A DNA stretch of 64,000 nucleotides. Origin: Candidatus Bipolaricaulis sibiricus (lineage in GTDB: Bacteria > Bipolaricaulota > Bipolaricaulia > Bipolaricaulales > Bipolaricaulaceae). Position 1 is the stretch's first letter. Each line of letters begins with the position of its first letter. The stretch spans positions 1,054,001-1,118,000 of the forward strand of contig CP034928.1 in the NCBI GenBank assembly GCA_004102645.1. The letters are read 5' to 3'. Below, in pieces: positions 53,526-61,573 of this stretch. A program made the translations under genes and the position numbers. Below the pieces are notes generated by a model that saw only the letters and a program-made list of their open reading frames with translations, did not search any database and was not told where the DNA came from.

Positions 53526-53531
53526 ATCGTA
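53526..53531 (-). promoter_or_regulatory. -10 box of the methyltransferase gene
   Basis: TACGAT on the minus strand, 7 nt before ATG 53516-53518; no Shine-Dalgarno in the leader. Confidence 0.4.
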
Positions 53532-53545
53532 TCCGCTCCCTGGGG

Positions 53546-53551
53546 TAGGAT
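53546..53551 (+). promoter_or_regulatory. -10 box of the nucleotidyltransferase gene
   Basis: TAGGAT, 6 nt before ATG 53558, 14 bp from the opposing TACGAT box of the divergent methyltransferase gene. Confidence 0.35.
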
Positions 53552-53557
53552 CCCGCC

Positions 53558-54331
53558 ATGGAGCGGGCTCGGGAGTTGGCGAAGCGGTACGTGGGAAGGC
53601 CAGGGGTGGTGGGGATCTACCTCGTCGGGTCGGCGAGCCGGCCGTTCCGGGATCGGATCTCGGACTACGACATCGAGGTCGCGCTTGACGATGCTGCGTA
53701 CGAGACGACCCCGCTCGAGGAGCGCCACGTGTTCGCGATCGATGAAGGGCCCCCGCGGCGGGTGGACCACGAGTTCTACCTCCGGCCGTGGAGCGAGCTT
53801 CGGGCGATGGAGGGCTCGACCCACGACCTCGACCACTACCCGTTTCGGCACGCGGTGATCCTCTACGATCCTCAGGAGGAGCTCTCCACGCTGTTCCCGC
53901 GGTTGGCCCTCCTTCCGCCCGCGGTGCGGGAGACGCGGATCAAGGTTCACTACGCGGAGACGGCGTTTTCCCTCGGACGCGCGACGAAGTGCCTCGACCG
54001 GGGAAACGCGTTCGCGGCGCGGCTCGTCCTCGGAGACGGGGCGCTGGCCCTGGTGAAGCTCCTCGCCGTCGTCCGTGGGTCGTGGGCCCCGACCCGCCAC
54101 TGGGCTGCGGAAGAGCTCGCCATCCTTGGCGTTCCCGAGGACCTCCTTGCCCAGGCGTCGGGCGTCCTCAGCCGGCCCTCCCCAGAGGGGATCAAGGGGC
54201 TGCGGAACACACTCCATGCCTGGCTGGATGTTCAAGGGGTCACGGTTCACCGTGACGGGATGGCGCTCATCCGCTGGGCGTTCCTCACTCCGGAGGGGAA
54301 AGCCGCGTTCCGGACCTGGGGCGCCCGTTGA
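53558..54331 (+). CDS. Nucleotidyltransferase-fold protein, substrate unknown
   Basis: 257 residues. The N-terminal part has the polymerase-beta-like nucleotidyltransferase signature GSASRPFRDRISDYDIEV (GSx8-10DxD) with a third carboxylate in RRVDHEFYL. The C-terminal half is helical (HYAETAFSLGRATKCLDRG; LVKLLAVVRGSW), as in kanamycin-type and DUF4037-like proteins. It might adenylylate a small molecule, tRNA or protein. No toxin-antitoxin partner of MNT/HEPN type adjoins it. Convergent with pheS. Confidence 0.7.
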   Translation: MERARELAKRYVGRPGVVGIYLVGSASRPFRDRISDYDIEVALDDAAYETTPLEERHVFAIDEGPPRRVDHEFYLRPWSELRAMEGSTHDLDHYPFRHAVILYDPQEELSTLFPRLALLPPAVRETRIKVHYAETAFSLGRATKCLDRGNAFAARLVLGDGALALVKLLAVVRGSWAPTRHWAAEELAILGVPEDLLAQASGVLSRPSPEGIKGLRNTLHAWLDVQGVTVHRDGMALIRWAFLTPEGKAAFRTWGAR

Positions 54332-54379
54332 GGACGGACAGGTGACGAGGGCGTGGGGTCTGCCCCGACCGCGTGTCGT

Positions 54380-55381
54380 CTAGAACTGCGACAGGAAGCG
54401 GACGTCGTTCCCGTAGAACAGCCGAATGTCGTCGATTCCCCAGCGGAGCATCGCCATGCGCTCGACCCCAAGACCGAACGCGAACCCGGTGACCTCCTCG
54501 GGGTCATAGCCGACCTCGGTGAGCACGGCGGGGTCGACCATCCCCGCGCCCATGATCTCCAGCCACTTCCCCGGGGGCTTGCGGATGTGGACCTGGGCCG
54601 AGGGCTCGGTGAACGGGAAGAAGTCGGCCGAGATCCGCATCTCGTAGCCCGGGCCGAAGAACGCCTGGACGAACTCCCCAAGGATCCACTTCAGGTGGGC
54701 CATCGTGAGGCCCTTGTCCACCCACAGAAGCTCGATCTGGTGGAACACCGGGGAGTGGGTCGCGTCAGGGTTGTCGCGTCGGTAGCAGCGGCCCGGGCAC
54801 ACGATGCGCACCGGCGGGCGGCGGGATTTCATGACCCGAATCTGGACAGGTGAGGTGTGGGTGCGCAGGAGCCGCCCCTCCTCGATGTAGAATGAATCCC
54901 AATCATCCCGAGCCGGGTGGTCGGCCCCGATGGCGAGCGCCTCGAAGTTGTAGTAGTCCGTCTCGACCTCCGGACCGCTCGCCACGTCGAACCCGAGCTT
55001 CAAGAAGATGTCCTCGATCTCCCGCCGGACCTGGGTCAAGGGGTGGAGCCGTCCCACCGGACGCCACTTCCCAGGCAGGGTGAAGTCGTACCGCTCCGCG
55101 GCGAGCCGCGCACCCACGGCTTCCCGTTCCACTTCGGCCTGGCGCACCTCGAGAGCAGCGGCGATCTCCCCCTTGAGCGCGTTCAAGAGCTTCCCGGCCG
55201 CGGCCCGAGCATCGGGAGGGAGGGTCCGCAGGGCGTCGAACACCGCGGTGACAGAACCCTTGCGGCCAAGGAACCGCACGCGAAGGGCTTCGACCGCCGC
55301 TGGATCGTGGGCGGAAGCGCTCGCCTGCGCCCACTCCTTCCGCACCTCCTCGCACCGCGCCTGAAGCTCGTCCAAGGTCAT
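54380..55381 (-). CDS. pheS: Phenylalanyl-tRNA synthetase alpha subunit
   Basis: 333-residue class II synthetase alpha chain. It has an N-terminal coiled coil (about 1-85), motif 1 within LHPLTQVRREIEDIFLKLGF, motif 2 RIVCPGRCYRRDNPDATHSPVFHQ, and motif 3 GLGVERMAMLRWGIDD. It needs PheT (beta) to charge tRNA-Phe, but pheT is not downstream; the gene ends against the convergent nucleotidyltransferase. ATG 55379-55381 lies 10 nt after a consensus TATAAT, again with no ribosome site. Confidence 0.95.
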   Translation of the reverse strand: MTLDELQARCEEVRKEWAQASASAHDPAAVEALRVRFLGRKGSVTAVFDALRTLPPDARAAAGKLLNALKGEIAAALEVRQAEVEREAVGARLAAERYDFTLPGKWRPVGRLHPLTQVRREIEDIFLKLGFDVASGPEVETDYYNFEALAIGADHPARDDWDSFYIEEGRLLRTHTSPVQIRVMKSRRPPVRIVCPGRCYRRDNPDATHSPVFHQIELLWVDKGLTMAHLKWILGEFVQAFFGPGYEMRISADFFPFTEPSAQVHIRKPPGKWLEIMGAGMVDPAVLTEVGYDPEEVTGFAFGLGVERMAMLRWGIDDIRLFYGNDVRFLSQF

Positions 55382-55391
55382 CGTGGGCCTG

Positions 55392-55397
55392 ATTATA
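55392..55397 (-). promoter_or_regulatory. -10 box of pheS
   Basis: Consensus TATAAT on the minus strand, 10 nt before the pheS ATG; a weak -35 (TGTCCA) lies 17 bp further upstream. Confidence 0.55.
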
Positions 55398-55496
55398 CGT
55401 GCCGGAGCGCGCTCTGGACACACGCCAACCCTCCTCTACAATGGCCTGTGTCGGGTCGCCCCGAGAGGCCATCCCGACGCTCGGGAGGAGGGTGCG

Positions 55497-56585
55497 GTGG
55501 ACTACGCAGCGCGGCGGGACGAACTGTGGCGGCGGGCCCAGGAGCGCGGGCTCGATGCGTTCCTGGTGATCAACGTGGAGCATTCCGACGGCGCGAACCT
55601 GCGCTATCTCACCGGGTTCAGCGGGTCGGCGGGGAGCCTGATCGTCGGCACGCAGTCCTTGTTCGTCACGGATTCCCGCTACACCGAGCAGGCGGGCCAC
55701 GAGGTCGTCGGACTCCCCACTGAGGAGACAGGGCCCCGCTGGCTGGCCTGGCTCGCCGACAAGCTGGGGTCGCTCGGGGTGAAGCGAGTGGGGATCGGTG
55801 CCCACCGCACAAGCGTGTACGTGTTCCAGGAGCTCGCCCGGCTCGCCCCGGGGATCGAGTTCATCCCCCAGGCGGGGATGGTCGAGGATCTGCGGCGGGT
55901 CAAGTCAGGGGAGGAGATTGAGCGGATTGCCGCGGCAGCGAGGCTCACCGACGAGGGCCTGCGCTGGGTCGTGGACCGGCTCGCCCCCGGAAGGCGCGAG
56001 CGGGACGTGGCGCTCGACCTCGAGGTCTGGTTCCGCCGGAACGGGGCGGAGGCCGTGGCGTTTGACCTGATCGTGGCGAGCGGCCCGGGAAGCGCGATGC
56101 CCCACTACCGACCGGGCGGCCGGAAGATCGCTCAGGGCGACGTCGTCCTGTTCGACATCGGCGTGCAGGTCGATGGGTACTGCTCGGACTTGACCCGGGT
56201 CGTGGCGGTGGGAGCCCCGGCGGCGGAAGTGCGCGAGGTCTACTCCCTCGTGCTCGACGCAAACAAGGCCGGCCTGGCGGCCGTGCGGGCGGGAAGGCCG
56301 GGGAAGGACGTCGATGCTGCCGCCCGTGACCGGATCGCCAGGGCGGGTTACGGGGATCGGTTCGGCCACGGGCTGGGCCACGGGGTGGGGCTCGAGGTCC
56401 ACGAGGCGCCGGGCGTGGGTCCGGTCTCGGAGGAGGCGCTCGCCGTGGGGAACGTGGTCACGATCGAGCCGGGGGTCTACCTGCCCGGGCGGTTCGGGGT
56501 TCGGATCGAAGACCTCGTCGCCGTGACCGAAGACGGGTGCCGGGTCCTGTCCTCCTTCCCCAAGGACGAGCTCCTCGTCGTGTAG
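55497..56585 (+). CDS. Xaa-Pro aminopeptidase (M24 family)
   Basis: 362 residues: a creatinase-like N-domain (about 1-125; NLRYLTGFSGSAG, LFVTDSRYTEQA) and a pita-bread metallopeptidase domain with all five metal ligands, Asp/Asp in FDIGVQVDGYCSDLTR, His in FGHGLGHGVGLEVHE, Glu in IEPGVYLPG and Glu in VRIEDLV. It removes N-terminal residues before proline. The GTG at 55497 was chosen as start because GGGAGGAGGG is just upstream and conservation begins at DYAARRDELW. It leads into the polyamine cluster 14 bp later, though the link may be only positional. Confidence 0.9.
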   Translation: MDYAARRDELWRRAQERGLDAFLVINVEHSDGANLRYLTGFSGSAGSLIVGTQSLFVTDSRYTEQAGHEVVGLPTEETGPRWLAWLADKLGSLGVKRVGIGAHRTSVYVFQELARLAPGIEFIPQAGMVEDLRRVKSGEEIERIAAAARLTDEGLRWVVDRLAPGRRERDVALDLEVWFRRNGAEAVAFDLIVASGPGSAMPHYRPGGRKIAQGDVVLFDIGVQVDGYCSDLTRVVAVGAPAAEVREVYSLVLDANKAGLAAVRAGRPGKDVDAAARDRIARAGYGDRFGHGLGHGVGLEVHEAPGVGPVSEEALAVGNVVTIEPGVYLPGRFGVRIEDLVAVTEDGCRVLSSFPKDELLVV

Positions 56586-56599
56586 CGGTGGGGCTGGGG

Positions 56600-57655
56600 A
56601 TGGACCTCGCGCATCTCGCGGCGCGTGTAGAGCGGGAGACCCGGATCGCGATCTCGCCGCGGGACATCGAGCGGATCTTGGTTGCCCTCCTCTCCACGGA
56701 GGACATGTGGCGGATCGCGGAGCTCGCACGGATCCCGCTCCTCGCCCTGTGCGCGGGCCTCCGGGCGCTCGCCGCCGAGGGATGGGTGAGATGGGACGTG
56801 GGCCTCGTCCGCTTGACCGACGCGGGGACCGAGCTCTGTGCGCGACGGGGCCTCTCTCCGGTCCCCGCCCTCGACTGCCCGCGGTGTGGGGGCCGGGGGA
56901 TCGAGCCCAGGCCCCTCGCTTCCCTCACCGAGGCGTTTCACCGCGTGGCGGCTGATCGGCCCGAGGCCGCTCAGGAGTTCGACCAGGGGTACGTGACCGA
57001 GGACACAACGATCGCCCGGGTCGCCCAGATGTGGCGCCACGGCGATCTGGCGGGGAAGGACCTCCTCGTCGTGGGGGACGACGACCTCGTCTCGGTCGCC
57101 GCCGCCTTGACGCGCCTCCCGCGGCGGGTGACAGTCCTCGACATCGACCCCCGAATCACGTCGTTCATCGCCCGGATCGCCAGAGAGGAGTCGCTCGCGA
57201 TCGATGTCCTGTCCCACGACCTTCGTCGCCCGCTTCCCCCTTCGCTTGCGCGCGCGTTCGACACGTTCGCCTGTGACCCCACCGAGAGCCTGGACGGGTT
57301 CCTCCTGTTTGCGGGCCGCGGGCTGACCGCGCTCCGCGGACGCGGTGGGGCGGGGTACCTCGGGCTCACCCACGCCGAGGCGTCGCTCGCCAAGTGGAGG
57401 GCGATCCAGGGGAGGATCGTGGCATGGGGGGCAGCGATCACCGACCTCCGCGATGGCTTCCACGCGTACGTGAACTGGCCGTATGTGGAGACGATGCGCG
57501 GTTGGGAACACCTTCCGGTGCGGCGAGTTCCGGGGCGGCTCGAACCGTGGTACCGGTCCGCTCTCGTTCGGGTTGAGCTCGTCACGGAGGCGACGGTCGA
57601 CCTGGGAACGATTGACGGAAACATCTTCCTCGACGACGAGGCGGCAACGACGTGA
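56600..57655 (+). CDS. bpsA: Branched-chain polyamine synthase (N4-bis(aminopropyl)spermidine synthase)
   Basis: 351 residues. An N-terminal winged-helix-like domain (1-95) and a CPRCGGRG zinc-type element (about 93-100) precede an aminopropyltransferase Rossmann domain with LLVVGDDDLVSVAAAL (the GDDD motif typical of BpsA) and FACDPTESLDGF, a variant of the usual DPPE-type motif. BpsA adds two aminopropyl groups from decarboxylated SAM to spermidine, making a quaternary or branched polyamine found in thermophiles. It sits with the genes supplying spermidine and decarboxylated SAM. ATG 56600 is 14 bp after the peptidase stop; a GTG 12 nt upstream is an alternative. Confidence 0.88.
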   Translation: MDLAHLAARVERETRIAISPRDIERILVALLSTEDMWRIAELARIPLLALCAGLRALAAEGWVRWDVGLVRLTDAGTELCARRGLSPVPALDCPRCGGRGIEPRPLASLTEAFHRVAADRPEAAQEFDQGYVTEDTTIARVAQMWRHGDLAGKDLLVVGDDDLVSVAAALTRLPRRVTVLDIDPRITSFIARIAREESLAIDVLSHDLRRPLPPSLARAFDTFACDPTESLDGFLLFAGRGLTALRGRGGAGYLGLTHAEASLAKWRAIQGRIVAWGAAITDLRDGFHAYVNWPYVETMRGWEHLPVRRVPGRLEPWYRSALVRVELVTEATVDLGTIDGNIFLDDEAATT

Positions 57656-57730
57656 GTGCGCACGGAGACGTTCGCCCCATCCTATCTGGATGCGGCGCGA
57701 GGCGCGCCAACCATGCGCCAGGCTTTGCCC

Positions 57731-57736
57731 TATAAT
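57731..57736 (+). promoter_or_regulatory. -10 box of pdaD
   Basis: Consensus TATAAT, 10 nt before ATG 57747, the same arrangement as at pheS and the phosphodiesterase gene. The -35 region is weak. It shows that pdaD-dhs can be transcribed separately from bpsA. Confidence 0.5.
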
Positions 57737-57746
57737 GCCCCCGAAA

Positions 57747-58352
57747 ATGGCACGACAGACAGGACAGACGAGAGGAAGAGCGGAACGCGAGCCGGGAATG
57801 GGGATGGTGCCCATCATCCCCCGCCGGGTGTTCTTCACACGGGGGGTGGGCCGCCACAAGGAGGAGCTCCGCTCGTTCGAGCTCGCCCTCCGCGACGCGG
57901 GGATCGAGAAGTTGAACCTGGTACACGTTTCGAGCATCTTGCCGCCGGCGTGCAAGGTCGTCTCGCGCACCGAGGGCCTGAAGTCCCTCGCGTCGGGTCA
58001 GGTGGTGTTCTGTGTGTTTTCGCGCTGTGCCTCGAACGAACCGCATCGGTTGATTGCGGCGTCGGTGGGATGCGCGATTCCCGCCGACCGCGAAGCCTAC
58101 GGCTACCTCTCCGAGTACACCTCGTTTGGGAAGAAGGAGAAGCAGGCCGGGGATCATGCCGAGGATCTCGCCGCCTCGATGCTCGCCTCGACGTTGGGAA
58201 TTGAGTTCGACGACGAGCTTGTGTGGGACGCGAAGAAGGAGATCTGGAAGATCTCCGGGAAGATCGTCCGCACGATGAACATCACCCAGTCGGCGGTCGT
58301 GGACAGCAAGGGGTACACGACGGTCATCGCCGCGGCTGTGTTCCTTCCGTAA
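57747..58352 (+). CDS. pdaD: Pyruvoyl-dependent arginine decarboxylase
   Basis: 201 residues from ATG 57747, or 184 from ATG 57798 where family conservation begins (VPIIPRRVFFTRGVGRHKEELRSFE). The self-cleavage site VSSILPP yields the pyruvoyl group on the second Ser; CASNEPHRLIAASVG and EDLAASMLAST are typical of the family. The enzyme makes agmatine from arginine. The longer start is favoured by the TATAAT box 10 nt upstream and lacks a ribosome site; the Arg-rich extra 17 residues are not conserved, so the start is open. Confidence 0.9.
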   Translation: MARQTGQTRGRAEREPGMGMVPIIPRRVFFTRGVGRHKEELRSFELALRDAGIEKLNLVHVSSILPPACKVVSRTEGLKSLASGQVVFCVFSRCASNEPHRLIAASVGCAIPADREAYGYLSEYTSFGKKEKQAGDHAEDLAASMLASTLGIEFDDELVWDAKKEIWKISGKIVRTMNITQSAVVDSKGYTTVIAAAVFLP

Positions 58353-58357
58353 CCGTG

Positions 58358-59401
58358 ATGAACGAACAGGACAAGCGTCGCTACTTGCGGGTGCCGGTTG
58401 TGCCCATCGACCCCACGGCGTTCAACACCGTTCCCCTCGTTGAGGCGATGGGGAAGACCGCGTTCCAGGCTCGAAACCTCGCTCGTGCGGCCGAGATCTA
58501 CAACGAGATGCTCGCCGATCGAGCGTGCACGATCATCCTCTGCCTCGCGGGGTCACTGGTCAGCGCAGGGTTGGGTCGGGCCATTGCGGTGCTCCTCGAG
58601 CATGGGATGGCCGATGCCGTGGTCGCCACCGGGGCGAACATCGTTGACCAGGACTTCTTCGAGGCCCTCGGGTTCCACCACTACGTGGGCAGTCCGGCCG
58701 TGGACGACAACGTCCTGCGCGAGCTCCACATCGACCGGATCTACGACACGTTCATCGACGAGGACGAACTGCGGATCTGCGACCACACGACAGCAGAGAT
58801 CGCCGATGGGCTTCCCCCGCGGCCGTACTCGTCGCGGGAGTTCATCCGCGAGATGGGACGGTGGCTCGTCGAGCGGGGGAAGGGCCACGGATCGATCACC
58901 CGTGTCGCCTACGAGAAGGGAATTCCCATCTTCTGCCCTGCGTTCTCCGACTCCAGCGCCGGGTTCGGCCTCGTCTACCACCAGTGGCAGAGGCCCGACC
59001 GGCACGTGGCAATCGACTCGGTGAAGGACTTCCTCGAGCTAACGAAGATCAAGATCGCCGCCCGGGAGACCGGCCTGGTGATGGTCGGGGGAGGCGTGCC
59101 GAAGAACTTCGCCCAGGACGTGGTGGTGGCCGCGGACGTGCTCGGCGTGGATGCCCCCATGCACCGGTACGCGATCCAGATCACGGTTGCCGATGAGCGG
59201 GACGGCGGTCTGTCGGGCTCGACCCTCAAGGAGGCGAGCTCGTGGGGCAAGGTGGCCCAGGGCCTCGAACAGATGGTGTTCGCCGAGGCAACGCTCGCCC
59301 TTCCCCTCCTCGTGAGCTACGTGTACCACAAGGGCGTGTGGCGAGAACGCGCCGCGAAGCGGTGGAGCGACGCGCTCGACGCCGCCCCGGTGAGGGCCTA
59401 G
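58358..59401 (+). CDS. Deoxyhypusine synthase-family protein
   Basis: 347 residues, full length for the family: TAFQARNLARAAEIYNEML, IILCLAGSLVSAGLG, FCPAFSDSSAGFG, VMVGGGVPKN and the active-site lysine in EASSWGKV (about 304). In archaea and eukaryotes this NAD-dependent enzyme moves an aminobutyl group from spermidine to eIF5A, but bacteria use EF-P and lack eIF5A. Bacterial homologues have been linked to homospermidine-type polyamine synthesis. Placement 5 nt after pdaD and before speD supports a polyamine product rather than protein modification. ATG 58358. Confidence 0.88.
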   Translation: MNEQDKRRYLRVPVVPIDPTAFNTVPLVEAMGKTAFQARNLARAAEIYNEMLADRACTIILCLAGSLVSAGLGRAIAVLLEHGMADAVVATGANIVDQDFFEALGFHHYVGSPAVDDNVLRELHIDRIYDTFIDEDELRICDHTTAEIADGLPPRPYSSREFIREMGRWLVERGKGHGSITRVAYEKGIPIFCPAFSDSSAGFGLVYHQWQRPDRHVAIDSVKDFLELTKIKIAARETGLVMVGGGVPKNFAQDVVVAADVLGVDAPMHRYAIQITVADERDGGLSGSTLKEASSWGKVAQGLEQMVFAEATLALPLLVSYVYHKGVWRERAAKRWSDALDAAPVRA

Positions 59402-59416
59402 GGCTCGTCCTCCCCG

Positions 59417-59445
59417 TTGGAACGGGCGGATCGCCCCACTACAAT
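59417..59445 (+). promoter_or_regulatory. Promoter of speD-speE-speB
   Basis: -35 TTGGAA (59417-59422), 17-bp spacer, -10 TACAAT (59440-59445), leaving a leader of about 67 nt before speD with GGTGAGGTGAG as ribosome site. Confidence 0.65.
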
Positions 59446-59450
59446 CCGCC
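59425..59450. repeat. Inverted repeat over the speD promoter (possible operator)
   Basis: GGCGGAT (59425-59431) and ATCCGCC (59444-59450) form a perfect 7-bp inverted repeat with 12 bp between. It covers the spacer and the -10 box, where a repressor would block polymerase. It could equally be an RNA hairpin only if transcription starts upstream. Confidence 0.4.
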
Positions 59451-59518
59451 ACGGAAGCCCGGGCTCCCGCCTCGATCCACACCGGAGGATCGCGGAGCCC
59501 CTGTCGGTGAGGTGAGTG

Positions 59519-59866
59519 ATGCGCGAACTGGGGAGGCAGCTCGTCGTCGAGTTGTGGGAGTGCGAGGGTAGCACAAACGATCCCGACGCCATCCGTCACG
59601 CGCTGGTTCGAGCGGTGGAGCAGTCCGGGGCAACGCTGATCGAGGCCCAGGTCCACCCGTTCAACCCCCATGGCGTGTCAGGGATGGCGCTGCTCGCTGA
59701 GTCTCACGTCTCGGTGCACACCTGGCCGGAGGTGGGGTACGTCGCCGTGGACGTGTTCACCTGTGGAGACGATGTGGCCCCGGAGAAGGCCGTCGAGGTC
59801 CTGTGCGACCTGTTCCGCCCCCGCCACACGAGCGTGGTCGAGATTCGACGAGGCGTCCGGCCGTGA
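59519..59866 (+). CDS. speD: S-adenosylmethionine decarboxylase proenzyme (class 1b)
   Basis: 115 residues, the short prokaryotic form. The self-cleavage site is at LAESHVSVHTWPE, giving a pyruvoyl group on Ser; VDVFTCGD holds the catalytic Cys. It makes decarboxylated SAM, the aminopropyl donor for SpeE and BpsA. A GTG directly before ATG 59519 is an alternative start. It overlaps speE as GTGA. Confidence 0.95.
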   Translation: MRELGRQLVVELWECEGSTNDPDAIRHALVRAVEQSGATLIEAQVHPFNPHGVSGMALLAESHVSVHTWPEVGYVAVDVFTCGDDVAPEKAVEVLCDLFRPRHTSVVEIRRGVRP

Positions 59867-60723
59867 CCGAAGGTTGGATCTGCGAAGAGCAATCCCCGGG
59901 AGTCCGATTGTGCCTGGAGGTGGAGGAGCCCCTCCTCCACCTGCGCACGACGTGCCAAGACCTTGCCCTCACCCGCACACGGGCGTTTGGGCGACTCCTC
60001 GCCCTCGACGGGCGGTACATGGTCACCGAACGCGACTGGCCCTTCTACCACGAGATGCTCGTCCATCCCGCCTTGCTCTCCCACGCGCGGCCGGAGCGGG
60101 TACTCGTCGTGGGCGGGGGCGACGGGGGCGCCGCGCGGTTGGCGCTCGAACACCCCTCGGTGTCCACGGTGACCCTGGTGGAGATCGACCCCGGGGTCAT
60201 CTCCGTGGCGCGGGCCCACCTCGCGTCCGTCCACGGTGGCGCCCTTGACGATCCCCGCCTCCAGGTCGTGATCGCGCCCGCCGAGGAGTTCGTGCCCGCG
60301 CGGACCCGGGAGTTCGATGCGATTCTCGTCGACTCCACGGATCCCGTCGGACCGGGGGAAGCGCTGTTTCGGCGCGCGTTCTGGACGGGGTGTGCCGCCG
60401 CTCTGCGGCCGGGGGGCATCCTCTCCCTCCAGGCCGGCGACCCGTTCTACCATCCCGAGGTCCTCGCCGGAGCGATGGCCGGCCTGCGGGAGGTCTTCCC
60501 CGTGGTCATCCCCCACCTCGGGTTCGTCCCCAGCTACCCGTCCGGCCTGTGGGCGTACGTCTTGGCCGGGGATCGCTCCCTCGATGTGAAGGAATCCGTA
60601 CTCGAGAAGAGGTTCCACAGCCGGCGGCTCACCACCCGGTACTACACCCCACAACTCCACCGGGCGGCGGCGGTCCTTCCCCGGTTCGTGGACGAGATTG
60701 TGCGAAGCGAGGAGGCACGATGA
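59863..60723 (+). CDS. speE: Spermidine-synthase-family aminopropyltransferase
   Basis: 286 residues. The dcSAM-binding motif VLVVGGGDGGAAR, VTLVEIDPGVI, the catalytic AILVDSTDPVGPGEALF and the gate-loop region QAGDPFYHPE are present. With PdaD and the SpeB homologue beside it, the likely acceptor is agmatine (giving N1-aminopropylagmatine, as in Thermus and Thermococcus) rather than putrescine, but the acceptor cannot be fixed by reading alone. The GTG start overlaps the speD stop and its stop overlaps speB. Confidence 0.92.
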   Translation: MTEGWICEEQSPGVRLCLEVEEPLLHLRTTCQDLALTRTRAFGRLLALDGRYMVTERDWPFYHEMLVHPALLSHARPERVLVVGGGDGGAARLALEHPSVSTVTLVEIDPGVISVARAHLASVHGGALDDPRLQVVIAPAEEFVPARTREFDAILVDSTDPVGPGEALFRRAFWTGCAAALRPGGILSLQAGDPFYHPEVLAGAMAGLREVFPVVIPHLGFVPSYPSGLWAYVLAGDRSLDVKESVLEKRFHSRRLTTRYYTPQLHRAAAVLPRFVDEIVRSEEAR

Positions 60724-61541
60724 TCGGACCCCTGCGGTTCCTCGGATTGGACACTCCGTTCGCGGAGGCACGGGTGGTGCTCCTGGGCGTTCCCCTCGAG
60801 CGCACCGTGTCCTACCGCGGCGGCCCCGCTCAGGCTCCGACCGCCATTCGGGCGGCGTCGGACTCGATCGAGCTCTACTCCCACTTGTTCCGGTGCGACC
60901 TGAGCCGCATCGGGATCTGCGACCTGGGGGATGTCGACCCCCACCTCTCCATGGCGGAGATGCTGCGCGCCACGGAACAGGAGGTGCGGCTTGCCCTCGA
61001 TGCGGGGAAGGGGGTCGTTGTGCTCGGGGGGGAGCACACTGTGGCGCTGCCGGCCGTCCGGGCCGCAGCTCAGCCGGGCCCCATCCAGGTCGTTGCTCTC
61101 GACGCCCACACCGACCTCCGCAGGACGTACGGAGGGGAGCAGGTGGCGCACGCGACCGTGCTGCGGAGGGTTAGCGAGCTGGCGGAACGCCTTGTCATCG
61201 TGGGGGCGCGTTCGTTCGTTGGAGATGAGGTGGACGAGCCGTTCTTCGCCCGGCCTGAGGACGTCGCGCGCCGCCTCGATCCAGGGGTCCCCGTTTGGCT
61301 GACCCTCGACCTCGATGCGGTCGATCCCTCGCTCTGTGCTGGCGTGACCAACCCCGAACCGGGCGGGCTCACCTACGCAGAGGTGATCGCGATCTTCCGC
61401 GATCTGGCACGGTTCAGGGTCGTGGGCATGGATCTTGTGGAGCTCGCCCCGCCGTTCGACCCGTCCGGGGTGTCGGCCGTTACCGCGGCCAAACTCGTGC
61501 TAGAGGCGATCGCCGCGTTCTGGGGTCCCGCGCCGAGATGA
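60720..61541 (+). CDS. speB: Agmatinase / aminopropylagmatine ureohydrolase
   Basis: 273-residue ureohydrolase with the dimanganese ligands in GGEHTVALP (His), VVALDAHTDLRR (DAHxD) and WLTLDLDAVDPS (DxD). It removes urea from agmatine or aminopropylagmatine. In this cluster the second is more likely, giving spermidine directly without putrescine. It starts at ATG 60720, overlapping the speE stop (ATGA), and ends the speD-speE-speB run. Confidence 0.92.
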   Translation: MIGPLRFLGLDTPFAEARVVLLGVPLERTVSYRGGPAQAPTAIRAASDSIELYSHLFRCDLSRIGICDLGDVDPHLSMAEMLRATEQEVRLALDAGKGVVVLGGEHTVALPAVRAAAQPGPIQVVALDAHTDLRRTYGGEQVAHATVLRRVSELAERLVIVGARSFVGDEVDEPFFARPEDVARRLDPGVPVWLTLDLDAVDPSLCAGVTNPEPGGLTYAEVIAIFRDLARFRVVGMDLVELAPPFDPSGVSAVTAAKLVLEAIAAFWGPAPR

Positions 61542-61573
61542 TGGGGCTACCCGACCCGGAGAGGTGACCGACC

